A stretch of DNA of 64,000 bases. It comes from Erodium maritimum. Taxonomy: Eukaryota > Streptophyta > Magnoliopsida > Geraniales > Geraniaceae. Both the position numbers and the translations under genes were made by a program. This document shows, in pieces, positions 1 through 11,020 of this stretch (position 1 is the stretch's first letter; every line of letters begins with the position of its first letter). Below the pieces are notes generated by a model, which did not search any database, was not told the DNA's origin, and was given only the letters and a program-made list of their open reading frames with translations. The stretch covers positions 16,795,228-16,859,227 of the forward strand of contig OY997595.1 of assembly GCA_963921825.1 (NCBI GenBank), written 5' to 3'.

Positions 1-442
1 TAGAAGTCAGTCAGGATAAGTGTTTACGCTGAATGACAGAGCTGTAGCTGGGAAAGCGTAAAGAAAGATACCGTCGCTGAATCTACGACAGATGCCAAGT
101 ACATGGATGCTGTAGAAGCAGCTATGTGGATTTGGAAATTCACGGCAGGGTTGGGTGTAATTAAAAACCCATCCAGCCCGTTGAATCCATTTTGCGACAA
201 CACAAGGGCCATTGCACAAGCTAAGAGCCCAGATCGCATAACAAATCCAAACATGTACTACGGCGTATCCACCTCATCAAAGAAATACTGAGCCGAGGTG
301 AAGTGAAGATAACCTATATTGCAACGGATGATAACATAGCCAACCCTTTGACTAAGGCACTGTCGCTGCCTAAACATGTTAGACATGTAAAGTCGATGTG
401 GACATATTTGAGTTTAGATTGGAACTAGGGCAAGTGGGAGAT
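1..442 (+). pseudogene. Copia retrotransposon, 3' end of pol (RNase H remnant)
   Basis: The plus strand carries the end of a Ty1/copia polyprotein. The segment at 103-291 reads as the RNase H region (MDAVEAAMWIWKF, then CDNTRAIAQAK). It is nearly the same as the minus-strand segment at 12860-13057 inside the complete Copia element of this window. Stop codons and frame changes break it. A purine-rich tract (AAGTGGGAG, around 432-440) directly precedes the LTR and is the expected polypurine tract. The rest of the element lies left of the window. Confidence 0.85.
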
Positions 443-2095
443 TGTTAATCTTAGTGCCCGTAGTTCTCGTTAGCAATAAAACTAAAGCGGCTTTATATTA
501 CTTATGTGTTGGAGTAATATATCGATGTGTGCTCTGATCTATGCCCACAATGCGAATAGAACCATAGATCGAGATAGATCACACTCGATGGGTCCCTAGT
601 CAACAAAGCTTCACTAGAAGCGACTAGTATGAAAGATGGCTCTTTATGGCTTACGTTCTGTTAGTCATTGGAATGAGATTCCGGAGTCTGATCATAGATA
701 TCATGTGGGACATGATATTGGACAACCCGACATGAATATGTGCCATAAATCAAGTCATGAACATATTCATTGTCGTAGCTTGTCATGTATTCTTAGACCA
801 AGGAGTCTTTGTGATCTCTATGTAGTCAACAATTGAGTTTGACCTGAGCCTAACGTTGTCCGTAACAGGGCTTCCATAACAGCCAGGATTGGCTTGGGGA
901 CGGGCTACATGAGTGACACGAAAGAGGGCTAAGGGATTTATCCCTCATATTGAGATATGAGAAAGATATAGGTTCTCGGCCGCTTGATTGAGAGTGATTG
1001 AAAGAATAGCATGGCCATGCACATGATACTGGGTATCATATATTCAGTCATCTCATATATCAAGGAACTGTTATTGACAATAATAAGGATGACAGCTCTA
1101 TGCCTTACCTCAATCAGGATATCGGAGATAAAAGGATAATGACAGGGAGGACGGAAAGGTTAGAATCGACAGGGTCGATTCGTTATGCAGTGTCAGGCAA
1201 TACTAAAGTCTCGTTAGTTGCCACTTAAATAGGATCAAGTAAAATGGGATTTCACGTTGATCTATTGACATGCATAAACCTAAGGGTCACATCGGAGGAT
1301 GAAACTCATTGACACATTTATGGAGAATGGCCAAAAGAGAGTTGTCTCGGGACATGACCAAAACTGGGTTTTGGGTCATGTGCCCGTAAGTGAATAGGAC
1401 TTTACGGATCGAGACAATGCTTGTAGTCCTGGGATTGATCGCGCCGGATAAGATTTCTGGTATGGAAGGCTTGGAGGCGATGAGCGAATCACGGGACCTC
1501 GTTGGAAATGGCCACGGGCCATGTTCCAAGAGGCCCATGAAAGGCCCATGCAACCAAGGCCCATGCAACTAATTAATCAAGTCTTGATTAATTAGTACTA
1601 AGTAAGCAAGACAAGGATTAAGGTGTTGGTGATTCACCACCTAACCAAATCTTGTCTTGCCATACTTTGTCCTATTTACACCTTACTTGACACCATACTT
1701 GTCCCATGCTTTTAGTTGGACAAGTTTGAGTTTTGTTATGTTTAAGTCATCTTTTTTCAACATAACAAACACAAGACAAGAATAGGAAACACAACTTCTC
1801 CCTCCTCTCCATGGAAATTTCGGGTTTGACTAGTTTCCACCTCCATTTTTGTGTTCTTGAGTCCTCAAAGAGAAGAACTACGTGGCTTTGATTCTCATGC
1901 GGATACGTAGGCGTCTTGGAGACTCAAGTCAATCATTCGTTACCCGGTGTTCTTGTTTTGGTAAGAACTAGTGCTGAATTTTTCTCTTGTTAATCCATTC
2001 TTTGTTAGTTGTTTCATGGTTTTAATCGTCTCTTGGTTTTCATTGATTTTCCGCTGCGAGTTGGTTCATCTCCAACTCTACCTCGAGACCCAACA
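443..2095 (+). repeat. Copia 3' LTR (Angela-like family)
   Basis: The LTR runs from TGTTAATCTTAGTGCC to CTCGAGACCCAACA, starting with TG and ending with CA. It is about 1653 bp. It is the reverse-orientation relative of the two LTRs at 11021-12708 and 17798-19484, with the same order of landmarks throughout. It contains a 29-bp near-perfect palindrome at 1568-1596. The target duplication cannot be checked because the 5' LTR lies outside the window. The lineage name is inferred from the pol motifs of the related complete copy. Confidence 0.88.
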
Positions 2096-2223
2096 TGAGT
2101 GACGTTAAAAAGTGTACCTAAATTAGAGGTCGTATGTGATGTGGCACCGGTGTCCATATACCATCCCGCATCAGGTTTCATGATATCTGTGCTTAGGTTT
2201 ATCTCTGCGTTTGTACCTCCGGA
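2096..2223 (-). pseudogene. Copia protease fragment
   Basis: On the minus strand about 2110-2190 reads GWYMDTGATSHT, the aspartic protease active-site motif of Copia elements (W..D[ST]GAT.H). It sits directly beside the LTR end at 2095 and next to a plus-strand gag fragment, so it belongs to another, rearranged Copia element. Only this short piece is recognisable. Confidence 0.7.
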
Positions 2224-3240
2224 TTGGCTTCTGCAATTGTTTTCTCTCCTATAGTAGTCTCTATCGTGCTCTCTACTTACCTTTCTTTACTGTTTTATTA
2301 TCACAATATACCACTCTCTTACTACGGTACCACATCACCTTATATTCCTAAAAACTTCTACAGCCATACTTGGTGTGCACTTTTCTACCATGACCATAGA
2401 AGAAGACTCTACCATCATCTTTGTATTTTCCTCTCCAACCACTTCTACATCACCAACCACACAATTTCATCCTGCTTATTCTGTGATGAATGAAAACAAC
2501 TTTGTTCCAATCAAGATGGCCACTAACGATCCACACTATAAGCAATGGCGAGAGATGTTCAAAAAGTTATGTGCTAGACATCAGATGCTTCAATTATACC
2601 ACTGGTCCGCCTCTAACGACACCGGATCTTGTATGGCTCCGTCTCGATGCTCTTAAGTCTTAACGTTACTTGGCTTTATGCTACCGTGCAACCAGATTTA
2701 TTATCTGGCGTGTTTAAGCCTGGTGATACCACCCTTGATAAATGTATGTCTATAGAATCCACGTTTCGTTATAATATAATGTCTAGGGCACTATAACTAT
2801 AACAAAAGCTACATTCTCTTCGGAAAGGATACATGACAATCTCTTAATATTTCCATAAGCTTAAACTTCTCTTGGACTCCCTTGTTGATGTTGACCTGCA
2901 GTCGATCACGGCTCAAGAACTAGTTTTACAAGCTTTACATGGATAACTTGATTCATACAATAGTACAACCGAGGTTATTCAACACCAAAATCCGTTTTCG
3001 ACCTTCTTAACTGTCCGATCATTGTTATGCTTGTAGAAAATCGTCATACACAGACCCATGATTCCAACTCTCTACTCTACACCCGCAACATTCCAACTCA
3101 AGTTTACCCACGAAGTACCCATCTCCACATACCTTTAGCAGAGATTCCAGCAGGTTTCGAGGGAAAGGTTGTGGTTCCAGTCTCGGGTCCGGTAAGTACG
3201 CTCGCAATTCTGACGTATTCCCTAGTAACTTCGGTCATAG
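2224..3240 (+). pseudogene. Copia gag remnant (UBN2/retrotran_gag type)
   Basis: Plus-strand reading across several frames gives a Copia gag: NNFVPIKMATNDPHYKQWRE near 2494-2553, then WLYATVQPDLLSGVFKPGD near 2674-2730, then LVENRHTQTHD near 3030, ending in a glycine/arginine-rich stretch near 3150. It is a different family from the flanking LTR. At least four frameshifts or stops interrupt it. The first 150 bp (2224-2370) look like untranslated leader. No reverse transcriptase follows, so the fragment was separated from its pol. Confidence 0.7.
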
Positions 3241-3244
3241 TTGT

Positions 3245-3332
3245 GGTTCCCCCACATGTGGAGGCTGCCGGAGCATGTAATTCCGGGTCCGGAATCGACG
3301 GGTTCCCCTACATGTGGAGGCTGCCGGAGCAT
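3245..3332 (+). repeat. 32-bp direct repeat, two copies
   Basis: A 32-bp segment containing ACATGTGGAGGCTGCCGGAG occurs at 3245-3276 and again at 3301-3332. One base differs. The two starts are 56 bp apart. It lies at the frayed end of the gag remnant and may be a short tandem duplication of gag or leader sequence. Confidence 0.8.
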
Positions 3333-3440
3333 CTCCTCCTCCCCTTACCTTTCCTTTCCCCTCCCCTCCTTTTCCGATAGTCCAATCCTTTGCTCTTGGT
3401 TCGATCCGTCCACAACGCCGCAGAGAAGGACTGATTTCAT

Positions 3441-3646
3441 ATGGCAAGTTTGGTCCTTAACATCATTGGTTTGGTGTTTTTGGTGTGGGGAGTGACTCCG
3501 GTCAACATGATCAGTCGTTCTGCGCTACCAACAAGGCTTGAGGGTCCTGAGGGGCTTGAACGTTTGGCGTCAACGGCATGCCGTGTGGTGCTGATGTTTG
3601 GGATCATCCTAGGGTATGCAGCAACTCCTGCAATGGTGATTGCTTG
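3441..3646 (+). other. Unrecognised open stretch cut by a solo LTR
   Basis: An open frame starts at ATG 3441 and encodes a short hydrophobic stretch (MASLVLNIIGLVFLVWGVTP), followed by a polar part and a second hydrophobic part (VVLMFGIILGYAATPAMVIA). It looks like two membrane segments but matches no family I recognise. At 3647 the sequence is interrupted by the solo LTR. The continuation after 6880 (acttgcatagg) shows no matching open frame. It may be chance coding in old repeat sequence. Confidence 0.25.
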
Positions 3647-6600
3647 TGTAATAACCACTCCCGGTCAACGCCAGTCAAACCTGCGAAAAACAGGAAAATT
3701 TAAAATTTTTGGTCAGGCACTTATTTAAACCTAAAATTGACTCTGAGGGTCATGCCGGACGTAAGTTGACCCCGATATCGACCAAAGTGAGTTCCGGGGG
3801 ACTCAGGGCAACTTTCTGATCAATTTGGGAAATGTTGACTTTTCGCTGGAAAAGTCAACCGAGCGACGTTTTGGTCCATTCGAGGACCGTTTTGGATCCA
3901 AAAAGCTTAGTCGTCGTTGCATCGGTCTTAGTTGAGCCGTTTCCTTGTAGCCCGCCAAGTTTCGTAATTTCTTGGAAAAAGTGCCCGTTCGGGGCCCGAA
4001 ACGTCCGAATTTCGCGAATCTGATTAAAAAATATCTAGAAGATATTTTCCCAATTAGGTGTGGGACCCACTTGACACTTGTCAAATAAGTGGTGGTGTTA
4101 GGTTTATTGGATAAAACAAGACAAGACTATTGATGGTTAGTTTTGCAATTTAAGTATTATTTGTTGTTTTAAAACAAAACAAAGAGAAGATCAAATATAG
4201 ATGTCTCGGCCATATTCAAAAAAAAAAAGACTTGGAGAGAGAAAGTGGGGATAGAAATAAGAGAGAGAAAGGGAGAAAAAAGAGAAGAGAGTTTGGAGAT
4301 TGGTGGCTTTTCGCGTCGATCAAACCGTTGGATCGTCTCAACGATAGAAGATTCAAGCTCACACCGTCATTCTCTACGGTGAGCACCTAACCGATTTTCG
4401 TTTTGTTAAGTTCTAATTTTAGGGTTTGAGTTTAAACGATTCAAATATGGTTAGGTTTTGGTTAGAATTGGTTTAAAGATGAATGGTTGAGGTTTGGGGT
4501 TCGTTAGGAACGTTTTGGGGCAAAAAGGGAATTTTTCCATTGTGGCCGTGTGGGGCCCACATGCCCGAGTATCGGGTTTTTGTGTTCGGGTGGTTTAGAA
4601 CGTTCCCCAGACCAGTTATCCATAACCGAATCAAAATTTGGATTTAAAATGCGAAAGTTGTAATTATCGGGTTTAGAAACTTTGAACGTTAATTGATTGA
4701 CTCGGAAGTCGGAATTCGATTCCGTCGAGTGCCTAGGAACCCTTGAATTATTCTAAGACCGTGGAAACGAAAACGGGAATTTTCGGAGCCCCGGAAGGGC
4801 GTTTTCAAAACCCGGGCAGATTCGCCATGTCGGGCGAATCGGGCCTTTCCGGGTCCAATATCGACAATGTCGAGTAATTGGGGAGTTTGGGAGTGATCGA
4901 CATTGTCGGGGTTACTTTTGGGCGTCAGGTTTATTAAAATTCAGCATTATGCCTGCAAGCTTAACAGCGTTTGAAATTGTGTTCTTTTATATCGTGCTGC
5001 AGACCGAGGGAAAGGAAAGCTAGGCGAGTGACTGAGATCACGCCGGACCTTGTTGGTTGGCTTTTGGAGAACACGCACGAGGTAGGGAAAAGTAGCCGGA
5101 TCTCGGCCCTGACTAGGGAAAGTTAACAGTAGAATTGCATGTGACACCGGGGTGTCGTGGGTTAAGTAGGTTTATCAAATATTAGAAAGGCATGATACGG
5201 GAACGTAGCGAATATTAGAAAAGCATGTGACACTTAGTAGTGTCGTAGGAACAGAGAACTTATCGATGTTAGAATTACTGGAGGCATATGACCATGCCCG
5301 GAGGTTGATTGTGAACTTATCGATATTAGGAGTACTGGAGGCATATGACCATGCCCGGAGATTGATTGTGAAACTGTTGATATTAGGACTGTTGGAGGCA
5401 TTGGTTATGCCGGAGGTTGTTTGTGTATTTTGTGTCTTGGGTGGTATGAGAGCCCGTGTTTTACTGTTGTGTCTTGGGTGGCCATGAGAGCCCGTGCTTT
5501 ACTGTTGGTGTCTTGGGTGGCCATGAGTGTCCGTGGGGTTGTTGAACCCGTGTCTTTACTGTTGGTGTGTCTTGGGTGGCCATGAGTGCCCGTGGGGTTG
5601 TTGAACCCGTGTCTTTACTGTTGGTGTGTCTTGGGAGGCCGTGAGTGCCTGTGGGGTTGTTGAGCCCGTGAGTTACTGTCGGTGTGTCTTGGGAGGCCGT
5701 GAGTGCCTGTGGGGTTGTTGAGCGCATGAGTTACTGTCGGTGTGTCTTGGGAGGCCGTGAGTGCCTGTGGGGTTGTTGAGCCCGTGAGTTACTGTTGGTG
5801 TGTCTTGGGAGGCCGTGAGTGCCCGTGGGGTTGTTGAGCCCGTGAGTTACTGTTGGTGGTTTTGAGTGGCCGTGAGTGCCCGTGGGGTTGTTGAGCCCGT
5901 GACTTACTATTGGTGGTTTTGAGTGGCCGTGAGTGCCCGTGGGGTTGTTGATCCCGTGAGTTACTGTTGGTGTATCTTGGGAGGCCGTGAGTGCCTGTGG
6001 GGTTGTTGAGTCTGTGTTTTACGGTTGGTGTCTTAGGTGGCCATGAGTGCATGTGGAGTACTGAACTTGTGTTGTTGAACTTTGTTTGTGATTGTGATTG
6101 TGGTTACCTGAGGTTGTGGGCCCGCTTCATGAAACGGGGGTCCTCGATCACAGGCGTCTGCATGTTCAGACGGGGTAGGGGGCCCGCCCGTCAGTAAAGG
6201 GGTCCTGGCCGCGCGTGTGTGGTTCGGGGTTGTGAGTGTGATAGGTCGACAGCCTGATCCGACTTTGTGTCGAGGAAATGCGACAGGTCGACCGCCTGAC
6301 CTGATGAGATCGGTAAAGGGCGTGAGGGAGGTTATTGAGCAGTTGGTTTGCGATCCTTTGTGATCTTGTTTGGTGTTGCGTAGCTTTCTGTCGTGTCCTT
6401 GGAGGAGGTCGTCGATAGTTGTGTCGGGTTTACATTACGAGTCCGAGTGTTGAGTCTGTTGAGGAAGGTAACGAGTTGTGTGTCAGTTGAGTACTTGAGT
6501 TTGGGGATTGTATTCCCGGGTGTTGGGTTTGGTTTTGGTGTTACCGGCATTGTCTGCTAAGTATGCCGTAGTCAGTCTGTTATCCGTGGTGGTGAGCGAA

Positions 6601-6880
6601 CGCTCACCCCTAGCTGCTTTTCCTACAGGTACCGGTCGCAGGTTGGACTAGGTGAGCTTCTGAAGCTTGAAGAGCTAGGAGCGGGATTCTGGGTTTTACT
6701 TTTGAGTCTAGTGACGGATACCTTATTTTGTCCACTTGTTGGGACTTATTTTGAGTTGTAAATATTATTTTGATTAACTAAATGGTAATTTTAAAGTGTT
6801 TATTCAAAACAGGTTTCAATTGTTTTATGATTTTAAATGTTCGAGTCCCGAGTTCGGTTTACTGAAATTGGGGCGTGACA
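3647..6880 (-). mobile_element. Solo LTR 1 of a long-LTR retrotransposon
   Basis: Read on the minus strand it begins TGTCACGCCCCAATTTCAG and ends in GGTTATTACA, about 3234 bp. The flanks are GCTTG before and ACTTG after, a 5-bp target duplication with one mismatch. No internal region or second LTR is present, so it is a solo LTR left by recombination. It shares its start, a TGAGC...GCTCA hairpin 275 bp inside (6593-6606) and its general layout with the LTRs at 22501 and 33697. A 58-bp minisatellite fills 5460-6050. The family is probably Gypsy, perhaps Tekay/Del by LTR size, but no coding region proves it. Confidence 0.75.
5460..6050 (-). repeat. 58-bp tandem minisatellite inside solo LTR 1
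   Basis: About ten copies of a roughly 58-bp unit, recognisable by TGTGTCTTGGGAGGCCGTGA and GGGGTTGTTGAGCCCGTGAG, follow each other with small variants. Because 58 is not a multiple of three, reading frame shifts every copy, so the open frames seen here are not evidence of a protein. Confidence 0.85.
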
Positions 6881-7490
6881 ACTTGCATAGGGGACATGAT
6901 GGTGTTTCCTCCACCGTCGTGTCTCGATGAGGTCATGTGGTCCTTATTGGGACGGTTCTACATGTGTACTTCTCTATGATGTTTCTCTCTTCTACTCTTC
7001 GAACTCAGTGGTCCACTGGTGGCTTTGAGTTTGTTTCCTTCAAATTTTGGTGCCTACGGTCGAGCAAGGTGAGTTTGGATGGTGGTTGGCAACTCCGGCG
7101 GCTCCTCACGCTGCAGATTCGACCATCTGGTTACTGTTTTTTCAGAAACTGCATTTGGTGCATATTGGGTGTGCACTAGTTGCACGGTTTGTGTGCACTA
7201 GTTGCACGGTTTGGTGCACCCGTTATGTGGCACGGTTTGGTGTGCACGTTGTTGCACTTTTGACGTGCACGTTCTAGGACGCCCATTTTGCGTTCTGGTT
7301 TCGGTAGGGAGTCGGTAATATTATAGGCTAGTTAGCCTGGAGTCTGTAATATTTATCGTTCGCTTGTGGGCTTTCATCATATTGTACGTATGTCACTTTG
7401 ACTGATATATAAAATTGATGCCTCCCGTTTTTTCAATAAAAAAACTAAAAGTTCAAGTCCATAATAAAATGACCCATTATAATTATATTT
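6881..7490 (+). other. Unassigned repeat-like sequence
   Basis: No gene is recognised. Short direct repeats of GTGCACTAGTTGCACGGTTT occur near 7173-7210. The segment ends near 7430 in TTTTTTCAATAAAAAAAC, which resembles the A-rich tail of a retroposon. It may be the 3' part of an old LINE interrupted on the left by the solo LTR. Confidence 0.35.
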
Positions 7491-7503
7491 TAACATGATA
7501 TTT

Positions 7504-8460
7504 TTTTTTGAAACGGGAAAGAGGTAGTTGTATTACGAATTTGTAACATGATTACAAGGAGGGACATAACAGTCCTGGATACCAGCTTTTTGTCGTAACC
7601 TGCCGTATCCCGTCGGGAGCACATGGTTCCATACACATAGTCTGCTTTTATTCGCAGATCCGAACTCAAGAGTTCCTCTATCCAACCTTAAAAGGAAATA
7701 ACAAACCAAAGTCCTAAACTTATTGATCCAAACGGTTATTCGACCTAACACAGTGCATAACCAATAATTTATTCGACCTAAAACAGAATAAAAAAGTAGC
7801 ACACGATCGAAAGAGCAAACTACCAAATCTGCGATGCCAGTTCTTCTAGACCCCGTGCCATGGGAGCGACCTGGTATCGTCAATTCTTCGTCTTGATTCG
7901 CCCGACTCTTTCGAAATAGTGCGGAAGACGAGAACAACGATTCGACCCGCAACGGATTGTTCGAGATCGAGGGTCCCGACTTCGGGTGCCGTAGCGACAA
8001 ACCTCGTCTTATCGTCCTTCCTCCCGGATCCCAGATCCATCGAGGGGACGGACCCATGCCGGCGTTAGGGACGGCGCATGGAGCCCGTACCCCGGAGAGT
8101 GGCTGGAGGGCCACGGTGGCTGAGCGACGTTCGGGAAGCAGAACGCGGGCTGAGAGGGCGGCTGGTGGGCGGCGATGGACGGTGATGCCGGCGGCGACGG
8201 ACCCTAAGTAAGGTAGACGGGACCTCACCTGGAGGTAGTGGAGAGTATTGAAGGCGGGCTTCGATGGTGGAGGCATGGAGCTGCCATGGAGGAAGGTGGG
8301 GAGAGGTTACGCGCATAAAGAACTAGGATGTGATGGTGGTGATGGGAGTGGTAGCGGACGGACGGAAGGGAAGGTGGTAGACAACGGCAGCGACGACCCT
8401 AGGGTGTAAGAGGACCTCAGTGAGGTGTGTGGAGAGCAATCAGTGACCCAATCTTAGGCC
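7504..8460 (-). mobile_element. Minus-strand non-LTR retroposon with target duplication
   Basis: The segment is bounded by TAACATGATATTT at 7491-7503 and again at 8461-8473, a 13-bp target duplication. On the minus strand it ends in an A tract (poly-T at 7501-7509). It contains an open frame at 7533-8276 on the minus strand (247 codons) with a basic, proline- and arginine-rich start; it matches no family I know. The beginning of its 3' end (TTTTGAAACGGG on the plus strand) is shared with the element at 22315, so the two are probably one family. The protein may be real or just the open leader of a LINE. Confidence 0.7.
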
Positions 8461-8473
8461 TAACATGATATTT

Positions 8474-9548
8474 ATACTATGAGCTTAAACTTTCTTTTTT
8501 ATGGACCCATTATAATATTACCCTATTTCTCATCTCAAGCCATTCAAAAAAGTATTTAATCTCTTTGTTCTCATGTACGCCAACGAGCTCCTATCGTATA
8601 CTATCATCAAAGTTCTAAACCCTTGTCTTCATTTAGCAATTTCTTCCTTCCTCAAAAGCTCCAACTCTTTTTTTAACAAACCATTCCTAAGTCACTCGCA
8701 TTTACACGTTCCATCTTTAAGACCGGTTTGTTTGCCAGTAATCCCGTTAAAATATTATAGAATTATAGACATTCATTTAACTATCAATCTAAACTTTTGA
8801 TTAAGATAAACACCTATCGTATTTGTGTTTTTAGACAAACCTCGGTTCAATTTTTCGGGTTTGAGAGAGTCAGTCCCAAATCCGTCTCGTTGAATACCAT
8901 CGGTACATATACGAGAATTCTTGATACGTATAATCCAATATTAAAATTCTACCACACGTAGTACTACTGAGGAGAAAATACATGAGGGTACAGTTGAATG
9001 TAAGTTGAAGTGTAAAGCCAACATGTGCCGACCAACTCATCAAAAGGAAGAAACATAAACCCTAACAGCCAACCATAACCTGTAAAAGAGACTTCCACGA
9101 CTTCACCATAACCCATAACCATAATCATTTTTATAAAGCAACTAAATCGAATCTTTCATTAACCGTGCCTACTTTAACGACCATAAAGTGATTAAATTTG
9201 TAACAATGAATCTTTCGTTACTTTAAGGCAGCTTTCATTGACAATATATAGTAGGAGATATTTGTATTATATATAATAACACTAATAGATTATGTATGTA
9301 AGATTTTAATTTAGTTGGGCAAATGGTGCTTCACTTTTCGTCGCTTGCCCTGCATATTACAAGCAGAAAAGCCATAATTTAAGGCGTGTTTGGAGTTTTG
9401 ATGTCTGATAATACATAAGTTACTTCGGGAGGTTAGCCGTTTAAGACATCTTCCTTTTCTCTCCCACGTTATGCGAACAAACACTGAAAATAAGAAGCTA
9501 AACTTATTTACGTAGTAAATTGTTCAAACAGTGTTGAGTTTAGCACTA
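8474..9548. other. No gene seen
   Basis: AT-rich sequence without recognisable coding or repeat structure. The motif GACCCATTATAAT occurs both near 7471 and near 8505, flanking the retroposon, and may reflect an older local duplication. Confidence 0.5.
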
Positions 9549-9561
9549 ATGATGCATTGGA

Positions 9562-11020
9562 CAATCATGTGGATCTCTTCTCGTATATCGAGCCTCCCTC
9601 TCTAGCCCTAATCGTCTATTGTTATGAATCTTCTTCATGCACCTATCGCTGCTCTCCTGTGTGAAGTGTCCCCACCTGGTGGCTAGTGCTCCTGTCGTTG
9701 ACACGACCAGCCCTGCCGCCCCCGTGTTCACAGGTCTCATCCGGTCTCCTCCCTCACAGATCGCGCCGAGTGGGGGGATAAGACTCGAAGGAGGAGGAGA
9801 TTGAAGCCCCTACACCAGTCTTCTTCCTCAACCGCTGTCTCTATGCAACTGATCCTCTATACCGGAATCTTGATGGATGTGGTCCCGTTCTCCATGGGAT
9901 CTCAATCTCCCATGTCGACGACTCCAAAACCGCGAAGGGGAAGGCCTTCTAGGCGCGTTGCTTCCTCTCCAAGCAATCATCATCCACCGCCGCTAGCGCC
10001 GCCCTTGGCTCTTCCCTCACCTACTCCTCCCTAGGAACCAGTTTGGGCCTTGTCTATAAGGGTTACGGCTGTTCCGGATCCTACTGGACCACCATCTGCC
10101 GCTGGTGGTCTGCCTCTTAGGGCGACCACTCCGTCTCCTCCTACTGCGTCCTCTCTTGCCGAAGGGGATCTATCTCCTAGGGTAGCGGTCACGCCTTCGG
10201 CTGCTGCGTCACCACCGCCCCTGATTCATGATTCGGCTAAAGGGAAGACTCTGATGGAGGAGCTTACGAGGAATATGACGGAAGCAATAGGGTTGGGATG
10301 ATGTCTTCCTAATAGGGATAGGACCCAGCTCAAACCTGCCTGCCTGACGACGCCACCTGGCATGTGTCGGGGCCGATCGGGAGTCCTGTAATTGGATGAG
10401 TCCCCGTCACCCCCGCAGGTGGGGGACACTGATATCCGGGCCTCTCTCGATGCTCTCCAGGACGGACTGTCCTCGTGCTCGATTGAGGATGAAGACGAGG
10501 TTGAGGTTCTGATACCCTTCTCTCCAGCCATCTCCACGACCATTACTAGGCAGCAGTGGGGAATGGTCGGAAAGCTTTGGTCGCCGGCACCGCCTCAGAA
10601 GGAGACTCTCCTTAGGGTCATCACCACGGCGTGGGGACAGGCGGCGGTGGGTTTTATTGTCAAGGAGCTGGGCCCGGGCCTATTTGGGTCTATTTCCGCT
10701 CGGTAGATGCTCGAGCGTGGGTTCGGGACCATGAACCCTGGTGCTTTGATGGTCGGGCACTACTGTTAGGGGACTTGGATCCTTGTGTTAGGGATTTGCT
10801 GGAGTTGGATCGTGTGCAACTGTGGGCGCACGTCCGAGGCCTGCCACCGCTACTTTGTACGAAGGGAACGGGAATGACGATCGGGGATACCCAGGGTAGC
10901 GCGATCGCCATAACCAGCGACAAATGGGGTATGTGCGGGGAGGAACGGTGCGGGTTCGGCTCTGGCACCTCACTGACCGTCCGCTCCGGCGAGGCATGAC
11001 ACTTCGCTTTAGGTAGTTTC
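9562..11020 (+). pseudogene. L1-type LINE ORF1, 5' part (DUF4283), split by Copia
   Basis: After an untranslated leader, a proline/serine-rich stretch (about 9890-10290) and then a DUF4283 domain can be read across frames: VGKLWSPAPPQKETLLRVIT at about 10566-10625, WVRDHEPWCFDGRALLLGDL at about 10719-10778, LWAHVRGLPPLLCTKGTGMT near 10820-10879. DUF4283 followed by a CX2CX4HX4C knuckle is typical of plant L1-like ORF1 proteins. The Copia element at 11021 interrupts it between these two domains. Stops and frameshifts make it a pseudogene. A 13-bp duplication (ATGATGCATTGGA, 9549-9561) precedes the element and recurs at 20314-20326 after its A tail. Confidence 0.8.

Noticed and set aside
636..836. 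66-codon frame in the Copia LTR, also present at 12287-12487
   Set aside because: It occurs in more than one LTR only because the LTRs are homologous, and it has no domain or start context.
5460..6050. CRISPR-like regular repeats
   Set aside because: The 58-bp units are contiguous, with no unique spacers, and lie inside a plant LTR. It is a minisatellite.
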